The translations under genes were made by a program, and so were the position numbers. DNA of 64,000 nt, taken from NCBI GenBank assembly GCA_027919835.1, contig JANVFP010000009.1, positions 682,001-746,000 on the forward strand. The letters are read 5' to 3'. The stretch comes from Lentinula raphanica. Taxonomy: Eukaryota; Basidiomycota; Agaricomycetes; Agaricales; Omphalotaceae. The notes under the pieces are model-generated. The model was not told the DNA's origin and did not search any database. It worked only from the letters and a program-made list of their open reading frames with translations. Positions 50,465-61,504 of the stretch are shown here, in pieces; within the stretch, counting starts at the first letter, position 1, and each line of letters begins with the position of its first letter.

Positions 50465-51154
50465 TCAATCCGCACTACCTCCCAGAGCATGCATCTCATT
50501 ATACAGCTTCACCCACGCCTCAGGCGGTTCAGGATTATGGACCGCCTTCACACTATACAGATACGCGAATATCCCATTCAAGTACGCCAAGTTCGTCTTT
50601 GGAACACCGTTACCTGCGTGCAGCGCAGGGACCTTAGTCAGGAGCTCGTTAAAGACCTTATCCCTCTCGACTGCAGATCCAAAGCTAGCTTTTTCCCCGA
50701 GGTCTTGGGTGGATTTTGACGTGCCCAGCGAGAAACCAGAGCGTATCTCTCTTCTCGCTGTCTCTCTTCTCGCTGTCTCGGCTATTAGCGTTCCGCCTGG
50801 TCCTGGGCTGGCGTTGAATCCGTCTGGACCGATGAACAGGGTCCATTCTTCATCCTTCGTGACTTTGGTTCCCGGTTTTATTATCTTCCCTTGTTTGTTG
50901 GTTCGCAGGAGCCTCGCCGTGAGGCTGCTGTATTGACCCGAGTATCCTAAGAGACTGTGAGATTTGGGGGATGCAGAAATTGACCTGAACACCTGCTTAC
51001 TACGGACAACTTGGTTCCGCTCCTCTAGCCTGCTTGCTAAAGAGGTGGTGTTGTTTGGGGTCAAAGGTAAGGGGGAGGAAAGCACCCCGATGAACATGGT
51101 ACCGAGTAGGCACGTAAGGAGTATTCGTGACATGAATGAGAATTTGTTGATCAT
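50465..51154 (-). CDS. Small secreted protein SSP6
   Basis: Nearest relative of SSP5. Starts MINKFSFMSRILLTCLLGTM, signal cleaved near SSPLPL, NNTT sequon, RLEERNQVVR before the intron; exon 2 begins YSGQYSSLTARLLRTNKQGK. Mature landmarks: KDEEWTLFIGPDGFNASPGP, GGTLIAET, then a duplicated ARRET motif, LGEKASFG, FNELLTKVPALHAGNG, LAYLNGIFAYLYSV, EPPEAWVKLYNEMH. The ARRET duplication comes from a 15-bp tandem repeat (50743-50775) and adds length only to the variable stretch. C-terminus SAD. Intact, no cysteine in the mature part. Confidence 0.85.
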   Translation of the reverse strand: MINKFSFMSRILLTCLLGTMFIGVLSSPLPLTPNNTTSLASRLEERNQVVRSKQVFRSISASPKSHSLLGYSGQYSSLTARLLRTNKQGKIIKPGTKVTKDEEWTLFIGPDGFNASPGPGGTLIAETARRETARREIRSGFSLGTSKSTQDLGEKASFGSAVERDKVFNELLTKVPALHAGNGVPKTNLAYLNGIFAYLYSVKAVHNPEPPEAWVKLYNEMHALGGSAD

Positions 51155-51391
51155 GATGCTGTAGGTATGTTGAGGTTGGAAGGTTAGTGATGCCTAGGGA
51201 TATCCTGGTTGGTTAGTATAGAGACTCATGAATGCGTTTTAGGCACTATGACTTACTTGTAAATAGACGCGCACTATGTTGCTTGCTGTGTGAGTTCTTG
51301 TGTGAAGTCGATACAAATAACTAGTCGAGAGCAAATAGATTAGCATGATTATGGGCGTAGGAGCAAGTAACGGTCAAGAGGAGGTCGAAGC

Positions 51392-51431
51392 GACATACCG
51401 AACCAGCGCTACTAGTAGGGATCTAGAGAAC
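51392..51431 (-). promoter_or_regulatory. SSP6 leader
   Basis: Minus strand TAGATCCCTACTAGTAG then CGCTGGTTCG|GTATGTC. Identical to the SSP5 leader over most of its length, in line with SSP5 and SSP6 being a recent pair. Confidence 0.65.
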
Positions 51432-51440
51432 TCCTCTTGA

Positions 51441-53220
51441 TACTAGACGAGCTTTTTAAACCTTCGAACTCGTTCATATTCTTGCCACTGACAGAAGAAC
51501 CGAGTGCAGTTGTACCCGCTTCAGAATTGCGACTTGATGCCTGAAACTTGCCGCATATACATGGCTGCTGTGTTCTAAGACAGAGGCTGATAGAGTACCT
51601 CGGGAACCGTGTTGAACGGGAAGAGAGAGAATGATCTGAACGAAGAATTGGATGAGATCAAATAATGAAAAGTTGAAAGTTCATATTCGAAGGTGGTATG
51701 ATTCGCCCGAACGAGTCCAGTACAGCCAGGTACAGCCACGCCATCGACGCAAAAATTCCAGTACCTGTTGTCGAGTGTCTTGATCATTTCAAACTATTCT
51801 GATCAGGAAAGCGTCAGTAGGTTATGGATGGATTATTCACGAACGAGTTTACTCTTCGTGAATAAAGACGGCTAGCCAGGCTATATGGATGGAGCTTGCG
51901 AGTCCGTGCTCACATGTATGTTTTCGGTAATGGCATGGTGCAATGCAGACCACCCGGTGGACACTGTCAGTCGGTAAAACCTCTTGGGAGTGCCATGTAA
52001 TGCTCTTCAAGCAATCCAGAGCCATCCACACAACAGTGGGCCTTGATGACATCAAAACGCCTTTATTCTGGTAGTAAGTCGAGTGTCCTTCTTATTGCTG
52101 GATTCGGGTAGCCTGGAGGCTGGCAAAGTTCACTTGATTTCAATGCTCCGTCATTCTTGCCCAAAAAGTCGAACGCTAAGCACCAATACGCGATGGAGTA
52201 TTAAGAGGAGAGGAAGTCGTGGTGCAAGTTAGTGAGGAACCAGCGCTAGTTTCAAATAGCTTGAGCGTCTATTTTCGCGACAATTTCAAGCCTGAGTCAG
52301 GCTTGTTCTCGAATCTCGAACCCACACGCCGCGTCCACGCTTACCTGGCAGGGATTAGAAAGTCGAGACCACAGGAAGGCTTCAAACACACATCTGTCAT
52401 GACTTGTTATCTGCTCTGAGGCAGAGCTATAACCTACGCACGCTTGCTGGTAGGTACACGCACTTCCGACGATTGTTCGCAGTTGGGAAATCAGAAATGC
52501 TCCGTTGCCAATGACCATCAACGATCCAGTGGCCCAACAAACCTATCAGACTTCCTCGAGCTCCTGTGGCTGTCGTGAGCACAGAACTGGTCTTTCCCAT
52601 CCTATACTCTCAGCCTTCAGCCTCCTCGTTGCTATTGGAGCCGCTTCCTCGGCATTTGAGCTGCCTATCACAGCACCTAGCCTTCTGAGAGAGACTGCCT
52701 CAGGGCGCTGCCTGCCGAAAACTTCGAGGTGAGCAACCCATATACGCATTGTCCCAAACTTCTGTTCCTCTACATGTCACCCATTAGGGTACTTTCGTCG
52801 TTACCAAGACCTCGCCAGAACGTGCCAACCTCTTCCGGATCTTCTCTCGACGCTCAATACCCGTTTTCTGGATTGTTTGTTCTCCGTCTGAATTTCGACA
52901 AGTCCTTTTATCCTGCCGTACGAAGGCTTCTCGTCTGGAGCTCGTATAGATCAGCCCATGCATCACTGCATAGTCTGTCAAAGCGGTAATTTCGTTTGCA
53001 AGGACTCCGCCCGTTATGTCTAACAATTGTGCGTATATCATATCATGCGATAAAGGTCTGCGAAGATGGGAGCGAACATGATGCGGCCCGTACGATGCTT
53101 AGTTACGCCACGCCTCAGAAGAAACTTTACTGCTTGATAGTATTTCCGATGTTGAACAACGAAATTCATCCTTCCTCCAGTGCACATTCTAGTACATTCT
53201 ATGTACCCAACCCAACACGC
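51441..53220. other. Spacer between SSP6 and SSP7
   Basis: Homologous in part to other unit flanks. The block around 51890-52060 matches the sequence around 47170-47332 and 49975-50040 and is the unoccupied counterpart of the element B site. A 75-codon plus frame at 52505-52732 has no family motif; part of it (CCGCTTCCTCG to CTGCCTATCACA) recurs near 54960, so it is probably repeat rather than gene. Confidence 0.55.
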
Positions 53221-53895
53221 TCAGTCCGCAGTACCTCCCAACGCATGCATCTCATTATACATCCTCACCCACGTCTCAGGCGGTTCGCGATTCGAAACCG
53301 CCTCCACAGAAGCTAGATATGCGAATATCCCATTTAGGTACGCCAAGTTTGTCTTTGGGACGCCGTTGCCTGCATGGAGCGCAGGGATCTCAGTCAAGAG
53401 CTGTTGGAAGGCTTTATCCCTCGCAGCTGCAGTGTGAAACCCAGCCTTTTCCCCGAGGTCTAGGGTTAATTTTGACGAGGAGACCGAATGCCCTAGACGA
53501 GTTTTATCTGATTTCATCGTCTCAGCTACGAGCGTTCCACCTGGGCCTGCATGGGCACGGAATCCGTCTGGACCGATGAACAGGATCCAGTCTTCATCCT
53601 TTGTCATTTTGGTTCCTGGTGTTATCGCCTTTCCGTCTTTGTGGGTGCGATAGAGCCTCATCGTGAGGCTACTGAATTGACCCGAGTATCCTAGGAGAAT
53701 GTGAGGCATGGCAGATGCGAAGATTAACCTGAAGTCCAGCTTACCACGAGCAACTTGATATCGCTCCTCTAGCCTGCCAGCTAAGGAGGTTGTGTTGTTC
53801 GAGGTCAATGGCAAGGGGGAGGAGAACGCTCCGATGAAAATTGTACAGAGTAAGCCCATAAGAAGTGATCGTGACATGAATGAGAGGTAGAGCAT
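53221..53895 (-). CDS. Small secreted protein SSP7
   Basis: The most diverged start: MLYLSFMSRSLLMGLLCTIF, signal cleaved near SSPLPL, NNTT sequon, RLEERYQVAR before the intron. Exon 2 begins GYSGQFSSLTMRLYRTHKDG. Mature landmarks: KDEDWILFIGPDGFRAHAGP, GGTLVAETMKSDKT, LGEKAGFH, RDKAFQQLLTEIPALHAGNG, LAYLNGIFAYLASV, EPPETWVRMYNEMH, C-terminus TAD. It combines SSP1-like blocks (RAHAGPGGTLVAE) with an SSP5/6-like exon junction (GYSGQ), which suggests gene conversion or an intermediate position. Intact. Confidence 0.85.
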   Translation of the reverse strand: MLYLSFMSRSLLMGLLCTIFIGAFSSPLPLTSNNTTSLAGRLEERYQVARGKLDFRLIFASAMPHILLGYSGQFSSLTMRLYRTHKDGKAITPGTKMTKDEDWILFIGPDGFRAHAGPGGTLVAETMKSDKTRLGHSVSSSKLTLDLGEKAGFHTAAARDKAFQQLLTEIPALHAGNGVPKTNLAYLNGIFAYLASVEAVSNREPPETWVRMYNEMHALGGTAD

Positions 53896-54120
53896 GTTGT
53901 AGGTATGCTAAGGTTGGTAATGTCTGAGATTATACGAGAGTTAGTAGAGAGATTCATCAATACGTTCTGTACTAGATGATCTACCTGTAGGTTTAGGTGC
54001 ACTATGATTTGTTGGATTTGTGAATTCTTGTGTGAGGTCGATACAAATAACTGGTTGAGAATAGATAGATCAGGACGCCCATTAGTAGGGACCAAGTAGA
54101 GGTCAAAAGAAAGTCAAAGT

Positions 54121-54161
54121 GACATACCGAACCAGCGCTACTAGTAGGAATCTGGGGAACC
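54121..54161 (-). promoter_or_regulatory. SSP7 leader
   Basis: Minus strand CCCCAGATTCCTACTAGTAG then CGCTGGTTCG|GTATGTC, the seventh copy of the leader, about 225 bp upstream of the SSP7 start. Confidence 0.65.
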
Positions 54162-56177
54162 ATTCTAGAGATACCAGCTTTTTGAACTTTCGGATTCATT
54201 GTCCATGTTTGTGTCACCGAGTGAAGAACCGAGTGCAGCTGTACCCGTTTAAGAATTGCGGCTTGTTGCCTCTGTATGCCCAATATCAATTGCGATGGAA
54301 GATCATGTAGAGGATCAGTGATAATGGACGGTGAAACTATGCTTCAATTTTGCCAAGGAACAGACTGCGAGGTGGAGTTGCAGAGTCCCGGGCCTTCTGT
54401 CGCTCTCAGCTCAGTAAGTGTGAATGATTTGACCTTGATTTCGAAATTGTCCCATGCCGTGGAAGTGTGACCGAGTCGCAGAAAATAACAGAGTACTACC
54501 TTGGGTAAGTACAAACCTCTGATCAGTCCTGTCAAAATTTGACCCTCGGAACCACTGCAAGAGAGTATGCTCTTTCATGATCCTGAAGTTGTTTTCTTAG
54601 AGCACGCGAAGTATTATAGAGGGATCCATTATTCCACCTTGTTCATCGTTTTGTTATTGTACCTTCTCGAAATTGAGATTCGAATGATTCTAAGTCTTGA
54701 AGGGTGCTATCTTCACCTTGAATCAGGGTGTCGTATCCTTTCGTGGCGCTCAATCATTTGCGATGCTCGCATCATGCCCTAAACTTGAACATTGAGCTCT
54801 GAGCTCTGAGTTCTGATACGCGAATGAGGTCTGCAGAGAGGAGCCGTTGAAACACCCTTGCTTGAATTCTGAAAGCAACAACATCAACGTTGATTCGAGG
54901 AACCAGCACTAGTGCTCTAGCGTCTATTCTTGAACCCTGCTTGAACCTTTCAACGAAGAGCCGCTTCCTCGATACTCGCACTGCCTATCACAACGCCTGT
55001 GTCTTCCAATGATGGCCCGGTCCTGCTTTTCAAACGTACAAATTTTGAGGTTCGTCACCTATATACACACCGCCTAGAAAGTATGCCACCATCAGAAATG
55101 ATTCTGAATACAACTGATCGCCATCGAGACCTCTCTTCATCTTCGCCAGAATATACCAACCTCTTCTCAGTATTCTCCCGACGTCGGAAGTCCATTTCTT
55201 GAACCTCGCTATCCGCTGTGAAGCTATGAAGGCCTTCCAGGTGCGATATCTGTTCTTCGACGAGGATACATGCACATAATCTCTTGGAGGGCAATAGAAT
55301 CAGTCATGAGTTGCTTTGAGATCGTGGATGGTCCTAATGAGATCTTACTTCGGCTCGACGAGGAATCAGGATATTAGGTAGCATCAAGGATTGTTCCGAG
55401 AGGTCGAAGAGCTATGATTATGATTGATGTCAGAGGTGAGAGATAATGACGAACTCGGGAGATACAAACCGACATCACCACGAAAGCTTCGGGAATGGTT
55501 TTGCAGTCACAACCTAGCATGAATTCTCTGGTGTGGGAGGGTGTGGGCTTCCGAAGATACGAGGGTGGCAATATGAGTGACGCGTTGCCGGTAAGCCCCG
55601 GTTTAGTATCCATGCTTGAGAAGGCTCGAGAGGCCATAGGTGCGAAGATTGTACAAGACGGTGGAGCGTAGTGCGCAATATCCGAGACCACAAATAAATG
55701 TAGGGAATGATGAAATTGTTCTCATTGAGCGGGGTAATATACTGGATACATCGAACAAGGCGGAGATGTGATCTAGGTGGATCGCCTACAATAAACGCTT
55801 CTCTGAGCAAGCTTAATGGATGTCTAAGAACTTGCAAACAACAAGCAATAAAGGACGCACGAATTTCTTGGACCATGTAATGAGTTCGGTCATGTCCCTA
55901 TCTCCCGAAATTCCACTTCCACTTCTTCTCTTCCTGGAAGTGCTTCAAGGCGGTCTTCATCATTGAGTAGCATATATTTCAAGCCCGCGAGCACCTTCCG
56001 TTGAAGGAATGTTCGGGCCAACGTTGATTAGCGACCAACCTTCCTAGACCTTGGGTTATCAGATTACTCGAACAGGGTGTCCTCGGGCTCCATGTTCAAG
56101 TTGCACCAGGCACCTTCTTCGTATTGACAGCGATCTACGAGAAAGACCCTCGGCTTGACATGATTTGCGCGACTGCA
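54162..56177. other. Intergenic stretch, no gene recognised
   Basis: The left part is the upstream flank of SSP7. Minus frames at 55374-55691 and 55514-55876 contain scattered hydrophobic stretches but no motif and no consistent exon chain; they could be a decayed membrane-protein gene. Nothing else can be supported. Confidence 0.45.
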
Positions 56178-56193
56178 CTAAGGCTCCAACCTA
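56178..56193 (+). repeat. Left terminal inverted repeat of the hAT element
   Basis: CTAAGGCTCCAACCTA; exact reverse complement of 61489-61504. Confidence 0.9.
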
Positions 56194-56272
56194 TTATATT
56201 ACTATTACAGATGACCTAGTAATTAATAGTAGTAGGTTGTATACATATTATAATAGTAATAGTAATATGTAA

Positions 56273-59200
56273 TTAATTAGTTTTCTGAGCCTTCTTGAAT
56301 TGGCCAGTAATTGCCTTGAAAGCATGAAAATCAAATAAACCATCATGCAACCAGTGTTTTGCACACATCGACTTGGTAGTAGTGTCCGCTTTCATTGAAG
56401 AACGGAGATCCGAGCACAAATGGCGCGACCCTGAGAATAGGCGCTCAACAGAGACGCTAGCACCAGGAATCGCAAGAAAGTCTCGAGCAATGCTCCCAAT
56501 GATGGGAAACCCAGGTATACCCTCCTGAATTTTTGAGTGAACCTGAAAAATTGTGTTGAGTAAGTAGGTGGTCATTGTGTGCAGTGAGTAGTGAAGGGAC
56601 TTACTCTCCACCAGTCAAGTGGCCTGCTAATTTCCCCTTCTCCTCCTTCTCCCGCAATATAACGCTCAAGTTCGGACAGAGTTTTGTCAGGAACAGCCAT
56701 AGTTTGTGAGCTGCTCAAAATAGAGCCAGTGGCGGACTGTGTGCTCTTCAATCGGAGTAAGAAACTTGCACTTGCTTCTAGAGAAGGCATAGTCGCTGGT
56801 TTTTGAGGCAATAGGTCAGGTCCAGATGCCGCAGCTACCTTGTATTGGTCATAGACTGTGTCAAGAATGGTTCTGGCATAATCGTAATCTCCAGGCTGCG
56901 ATGACTGGAACCAGTTTAAGCGAAAATGTGGGTGACATACTACAAGAATCAAAGAATTTTGTTAGAAACATTGAGGTCAACCGCAAGAATCACGTACTCA
57001 TTGCGATAACATAAAACTGGTTCCGTTTTGCAAGCTCATGGTACTTTGCCAGCTTCTGTAGACCTACTGTAACTGCAGCTTGAATCGAAAACAGCAGTGT
57101 AACATCGGCTTCTAGCTCTTGAAGGGTTATCTCCATGTGACGGTACATGGGCAGTACATAAGGAATTGTAGGCGTATCCGAACGAGACATCTGGAGTGTC
57201 ACAGATGTGAAAACCTATCAGGAAAGTATAAGCTAAAAATTCTGTTTTGGGAAGAAGCTCACCTCTAGTACACGCTCGATCTGTTCAAGCTGAATCCAAT
57301 CATTTTCTCGAAGTGAGATAGCTCTAAAATCTTTGTTTCGAAAAGTCCATTCATCAATCGCCTATGTAGAAGGAATATCAGTAATCTGATGAATAACTTA
57401 ACTTCAACTAATGCTTGTTTGAACGAATATACCTCAGATAATAGACGGCCCCGTTTGATCATTGCGTGAGTAGAGTTCCATCGAGTTGCAACGTCGCGTA
57501 TTACCATCAGCTTCTCCAGAGGTGTTCCACTTGAATTAGTAGGCTTCCCCTGTGACGTATAGACTGTGCGAGCACATTGGCGAAATGATTCCCTCCGCTG
57601 AGGAGATGAAGAAATCTTGGTAGTTATCAGTCGAAGCTAAGATATAATTGCTGTTAGACAGAAGCAGTATAGAAGCGCTAAGATATCATACCCGTTTCAA
57701 AGCACTCAATGTTGGTGCATTTGTTGGTAGATTGACATCTCCGTCATCATCGCTTTCCTGAGCATCACCGACTTTATACACTTCGACTTCCATTTCTTTC
57801 AATTCTGCATCGTCATCTTCGTTGTAATGGATTGGCTGATCTTTGTTGAGTAGAAAATAATCTATGTCATCGCTCGAATCAGCCTCATCCAGAGCTTTTA
57901 GGATAGCCTGAACAACAAGATTGACAACGTGCGCCAAACACCGTATACGGTTATTCTCTGAGTGGAAGTGAATACCATACTTATCATGGAGAAGTTTCCC
58001 AAGAGCTTCAGCAAGTGTATCACAAGCGGAGGCATTATCCATCACAATGGCTAAGAAGTATATACTATACGTTGATTAGCCATAGTGTAAATAGATATTG
58101 AAGAGTTCGAACTCATCTTATTCAAACCTCCGCGTGCGGCAGCAGCTCGCACGAATGCCTTCGCACCATGCTGACCGCTATGTTGCTGCTTCTCTAGATG
58201 CTGAAAATCAACGAGCCGCTCAACCAGATTCCAGTCATCGTCAATCCAATGAGCAAGGATTCCAGCAAAACTGAAAACCATCTGGCGCGTTGTCCAAGAA
58301 TCGTACGAGTAAGCGATTTTACACGGAACACTCTAATGAATCATGAGAAAACAAGCTACAGGTAAAGATTGAATTCCTTACTGATAATTCCTTGATTACC
58401 TTTTGTTGTAGTGTTTGAGTTATCGTATTCAGTGTGCGCCGAACTGTTGTATCCGTTGGCGGTGTGAAGGCAACATGTAGATATTCAAATAGCCTTCGCA
58501 AAGCAGGACTTTCACCAGTAGTGAAAGGCAGACCCTCTTCGAAAACCCAGGCAGAAAACATCTGGTAAAAGCCTTTTCAGTAGGCTCAACAGCGGGATTC
58601 AACTTCCCCTTATCAATGAAACTATGCAGGAAAGCAGCACTGGCAGCCAGAGGATCAGGTGTGTCTTCAGAGACTTCGGTTACTTGATTGCGGTCGGGAT
58701 GTGCTGATTTTAAGTGCGAAGTGAGATTTGAAATGTTTGGCTTAGGGTGTTCGTCTTCGAATGTTTGACAACCGACCGTGGCTGGAAAGCGCCGTTTTGT
58801 AATTTTGGTCCTATCCAGCCATGATCAACTTGGAGTCCAACAGCACCAGTGAGCAAGATTCACATACTTGCAAAGTTTGCACTTAAACTCCCATTTTAGC
58901 TTTCCGTCCTCTTTGACTAGACGCTCACTCCAGAAATGAAGTGTATCCGTCTTCGGACCACGGCGAGAGCGTTCAACCTCCTCAACTTTCTGCATGGCCG
59001 AAGTTCCATCAGATTCATCTTCTGAGCTAACAACCATATCATCTGATCCAAAACGAGTAGAAATCTATAATCAGGATTAACCAAGAGTAAGAGTCAAGAC
59101 TAGTAGAATGAGTTGAGACTCACCTTGATGGACCTTTTCGCAGGATTCCGGTTCTTCTTTACAGGAACCTCTTTCATCTTCCCTTTGCCCTTCGAAGAAA

Positions 59201-60191
59201 CACCAATGTCACTATCACCGTCTGATGAAACTACAACCTTTCGCCTCTTAGTAGACGGCAACTTAGCTTGCTCCTCCGCAACAATTTCTCCACCTTGGGA
59301 ATCATACATAATATCACCGACTTCAGCAGAACTTGAACGATCACGATGTGGATGGTCAACGTAATCTTCGTCATCCTCAGAGTCACCACCAACAGCGTCT
59401 GGATTGGAGGTGTCATGACTACCTCCTGCAAGGTAACGGAGCTCATCGCGTAGACGGACAAGTTTTCCCGCAGCAAGATCATGCGGGAAATCTATATCGG
59501 CAAGGTGGTTGTCGACAACGGAGGACAAGTAGGTGTTCACGAAGTCCATTCCATGGGTACCGCGCGTCAAATACTGGAGCCGCCCAGCACTGTTACGTGT
59601 ATCGTCACCAAAGGCCCGGTCAAAGAACTTGTTGAAAGTCGCCCAAGCAGATTCTGCGTCAGTATCGAGACTAACAGCAATTTTGCCATCAGGAAGACCA
59701 GTAGGTATGGAATTAGGCAGGTTCCGGGTCAAACGAGCAATCTGACGAATCAGTGATTCAACCGAATGAGGAGCGTCATCTTCTGTCCTTTGCCTATGTC
59801 CACTACTTCCAGCTTTTGCTCCTCGTCCCTTTGTCTTTGTCTTCCTCGGCTTAGGGCTGTCACCACTATGGTGCTCAGCTTGAAGGGCAGCTTGGAATTT
59901 GGCGTCTTTACGTTTCCGTTTTCCGAGTGTTTCATCTGAGAATCATCAGAATCTCATTGCGACATAAAATCAAACACCCAGCATACCATTAGCGCCGCCT
60001 CGGAGATTGAAACGGAGCTGGATTGTTGCAAGCGAACCAAGACCAAGACTTGCTAAGGTTTCGGTGCCTATGAGGATTTTGTACCGCTGAGGAATTGTAA
60101 GAAAACCAGCTTCTGTTATCCAGAAGTCAGACGGAAGAGCTCTGGCTACGATGAGATGTTCCTGAATATCAGAGACAGTGGTCGATGGCAA
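56273..60191 (-). CDS. hAT transposase with ubiquitin-like N-terminus
   Basis: Multi-exon minus-strand gene. The N-terminal exon (60191-59985) has VARALPSDFWITEAGFLTI, LIGTETLASLGLGSLATI and QLRFNLRGGANG, a beta-grasp/ubiquitin-like pattern ending in LRGG, spliced in phase to DETLGKRKRKDAKFQ. Then a Ser/acidic linker, a region with FNKFFDRAFGDDTRN, a BED-like zinc-finger remnant (HFWSERLV...FKCKLCKY), and the catalytic core: MMDNASACDTLAEAL (first Asp region), IRCLAHVVNLVVQAIL, DVATRWNSTHAM, and the dimerisation domain FLAIPGASVSVERLFSGSRH with the final Glu. It ends at 56273. The ubiquitin-like exon has no clear ATG, so the true start may lie upstream. Exons look open, so activity is possible but unproven. 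Confidence 0.85.
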
Positions 60192-61488
60192 AGCAACTAG
60201 ATTCAGACTCAGTAATAGTATGGAGGCAGATAAAAAGACAACACTGCACGAATTGGGATAGTCGCTGAGAAACCTTGAACAAAGACCGTGAATACTGGCT
60301 CTTGAAGCAGTTTTTTAAGGTGATCAATTCGCGTATGTGAGATATGTGAACGGTGAAAATGAAACTGGATGGTCTGTACAACGCGGTGAAGATTGATGAT
60401 ATGAGCATAGAAAAATTGAGCTATCGAGACGATAAGAATGAGCAAGAGGGAAGATATGACATATACACATACCTAGCACAAATCCTAGTCCTATCATATA
60501 TCCATAAATTCCAACAAAGCCTATAGCACGTTCATCGAGGCCAAAGCTGGTGAGTTGGTTGGTATCCTTCTTCAACAAGCAGAATTTATAGTTTATAGCA
60601 ATGAAGAGCAAAGGCAGCGGCCAAATTGAGAGGGTCAAAAGGCAGATGAACCAGTGCCGGCTATGCAACCCAATACTTTTGCTTGTGGACGGCAAGAGAA
60701 TTGGTCGCCAATGCCTGAATTTAGTGCCTTATCAAGAATCGTTAGCATCATCATCCACTATCTTTTAGCCTAAATAGCAGTATTGACCACGCACCTGTCT
60801 CAGGAGATTCTGTAAGCTTCTGCAGCATAACAAGTTTTAGCAATCAAAGAGATTCTTAAAAGCTTCGAGCACAGATGAGTGGGCTGAATGTGTTAGGAGT
60901 ACCTGTCGCAGCAATTTGCGAGATTATTAAAGCGAAACTTTGCTTCCGTTAGATGCTGTCGTCCGTTCAAAAATGCAAGTGCAATCAATGGACCATGGTA
61001 CTGTTGAACCAGATGCTAGTTTGTGCTCAATGGATGGGAGTTAAGTTGAAAAGCATCATATTCTGAGGTGCTCTAAGTGGAAGAAGTGATAAAGGCTGTA
61101 AGAAAGACCATCTCAGACCCAACCTCAACACGTTCAAGGATTATATAAGCACGGAATTGTCGGATCATTTCCATGCCGTTTGCGGCTGAGATTATATCTC
61201 CATAGACGCTAGTCATGCTACCATTGCCTCTGTTTAACTTAAACAATGCATTGGAAGAGAAAACTAGAAAGTGCAAATGGACGCTCAAAAAGGAAGGTAG
61301 GCCTGGGACCTCAAGTCAGTTGCCTAATTGAGCGACGAACAGCAGAATCAGGCGCCCAGCTCAGAAAAATATTTTTCAAAGCTATTAATTACCTATTATA
61401 AATAGGATAAAAACATACTATAGGAAGGACCTAATAGTACTAGTAATAGTAATAGGTAACAACCTAGTTAATAGGTAATAAATAGTAC
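60192..61488. other. Right interior of the hAT element, short hydrophobic frames
   Basis: Minus frames at 60209-60445, 60324-60695 and 61073-61288 contain hydrophobic stretches (for example WFICLLTLSIWPLPLLFIAI and GFVGIYGYMIGLGFVLG). They could be exons of a membrane-protein gene carried by the element or a hydrophobic leader upstream of the transposase. I could not assemble or name it. Confidence 0.4.
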
Positions 61489-61504
61489 TAGGTTGGAGCC
61501 TTAG
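61489..61504 (-). repeat. Right terminal inverted repeat of the hAT element
   Basis: TAGGTTGGAGCCTTAG on the plus strand, the exact reverse complement of 56178-56193. Confidence 0.9.

Larger units (their letters stand above)
33400..54161. repeat. Tandem array of seven SSP units with transposon insertions
   Basis: Seven minus-strand units, each with leader, 5' UTR exons, a two-exon secreted-protein gene and a homologous flank (blocks such as CTTGCCGCATATAC, CACATTCTA and TACATTCTATGTAC recur). Stop codons fall at 33445, 35480, 37717, 41550, 43243, 50465 and 53221. The basic period is about 2.0-2.2 kb; longer spacings are explained by elements at 39161-40962, 43386-45993 and 47333-49972. Confidence 0.93.
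56178..61504 (-). mobile_element. hAT-superfamily DNA transposon, about 5.3 kb
   Basis: Ends are a perfect 16-bp inverted repeat, CTAAGGCTCCAACCTA, at 56178-56193 and 61489-61504, followed on both sides by AT-rich TAGTAATAG and CCTATTA motifs. A minus-strand hAT transposase fills most of the element. The expected 8-bp target duplication is not evident (CGACTGCA on the left, TTCTACAC on the right), so the copy is old, rearranged, or the ends are slightly misjudged. Confidence 0.85.
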
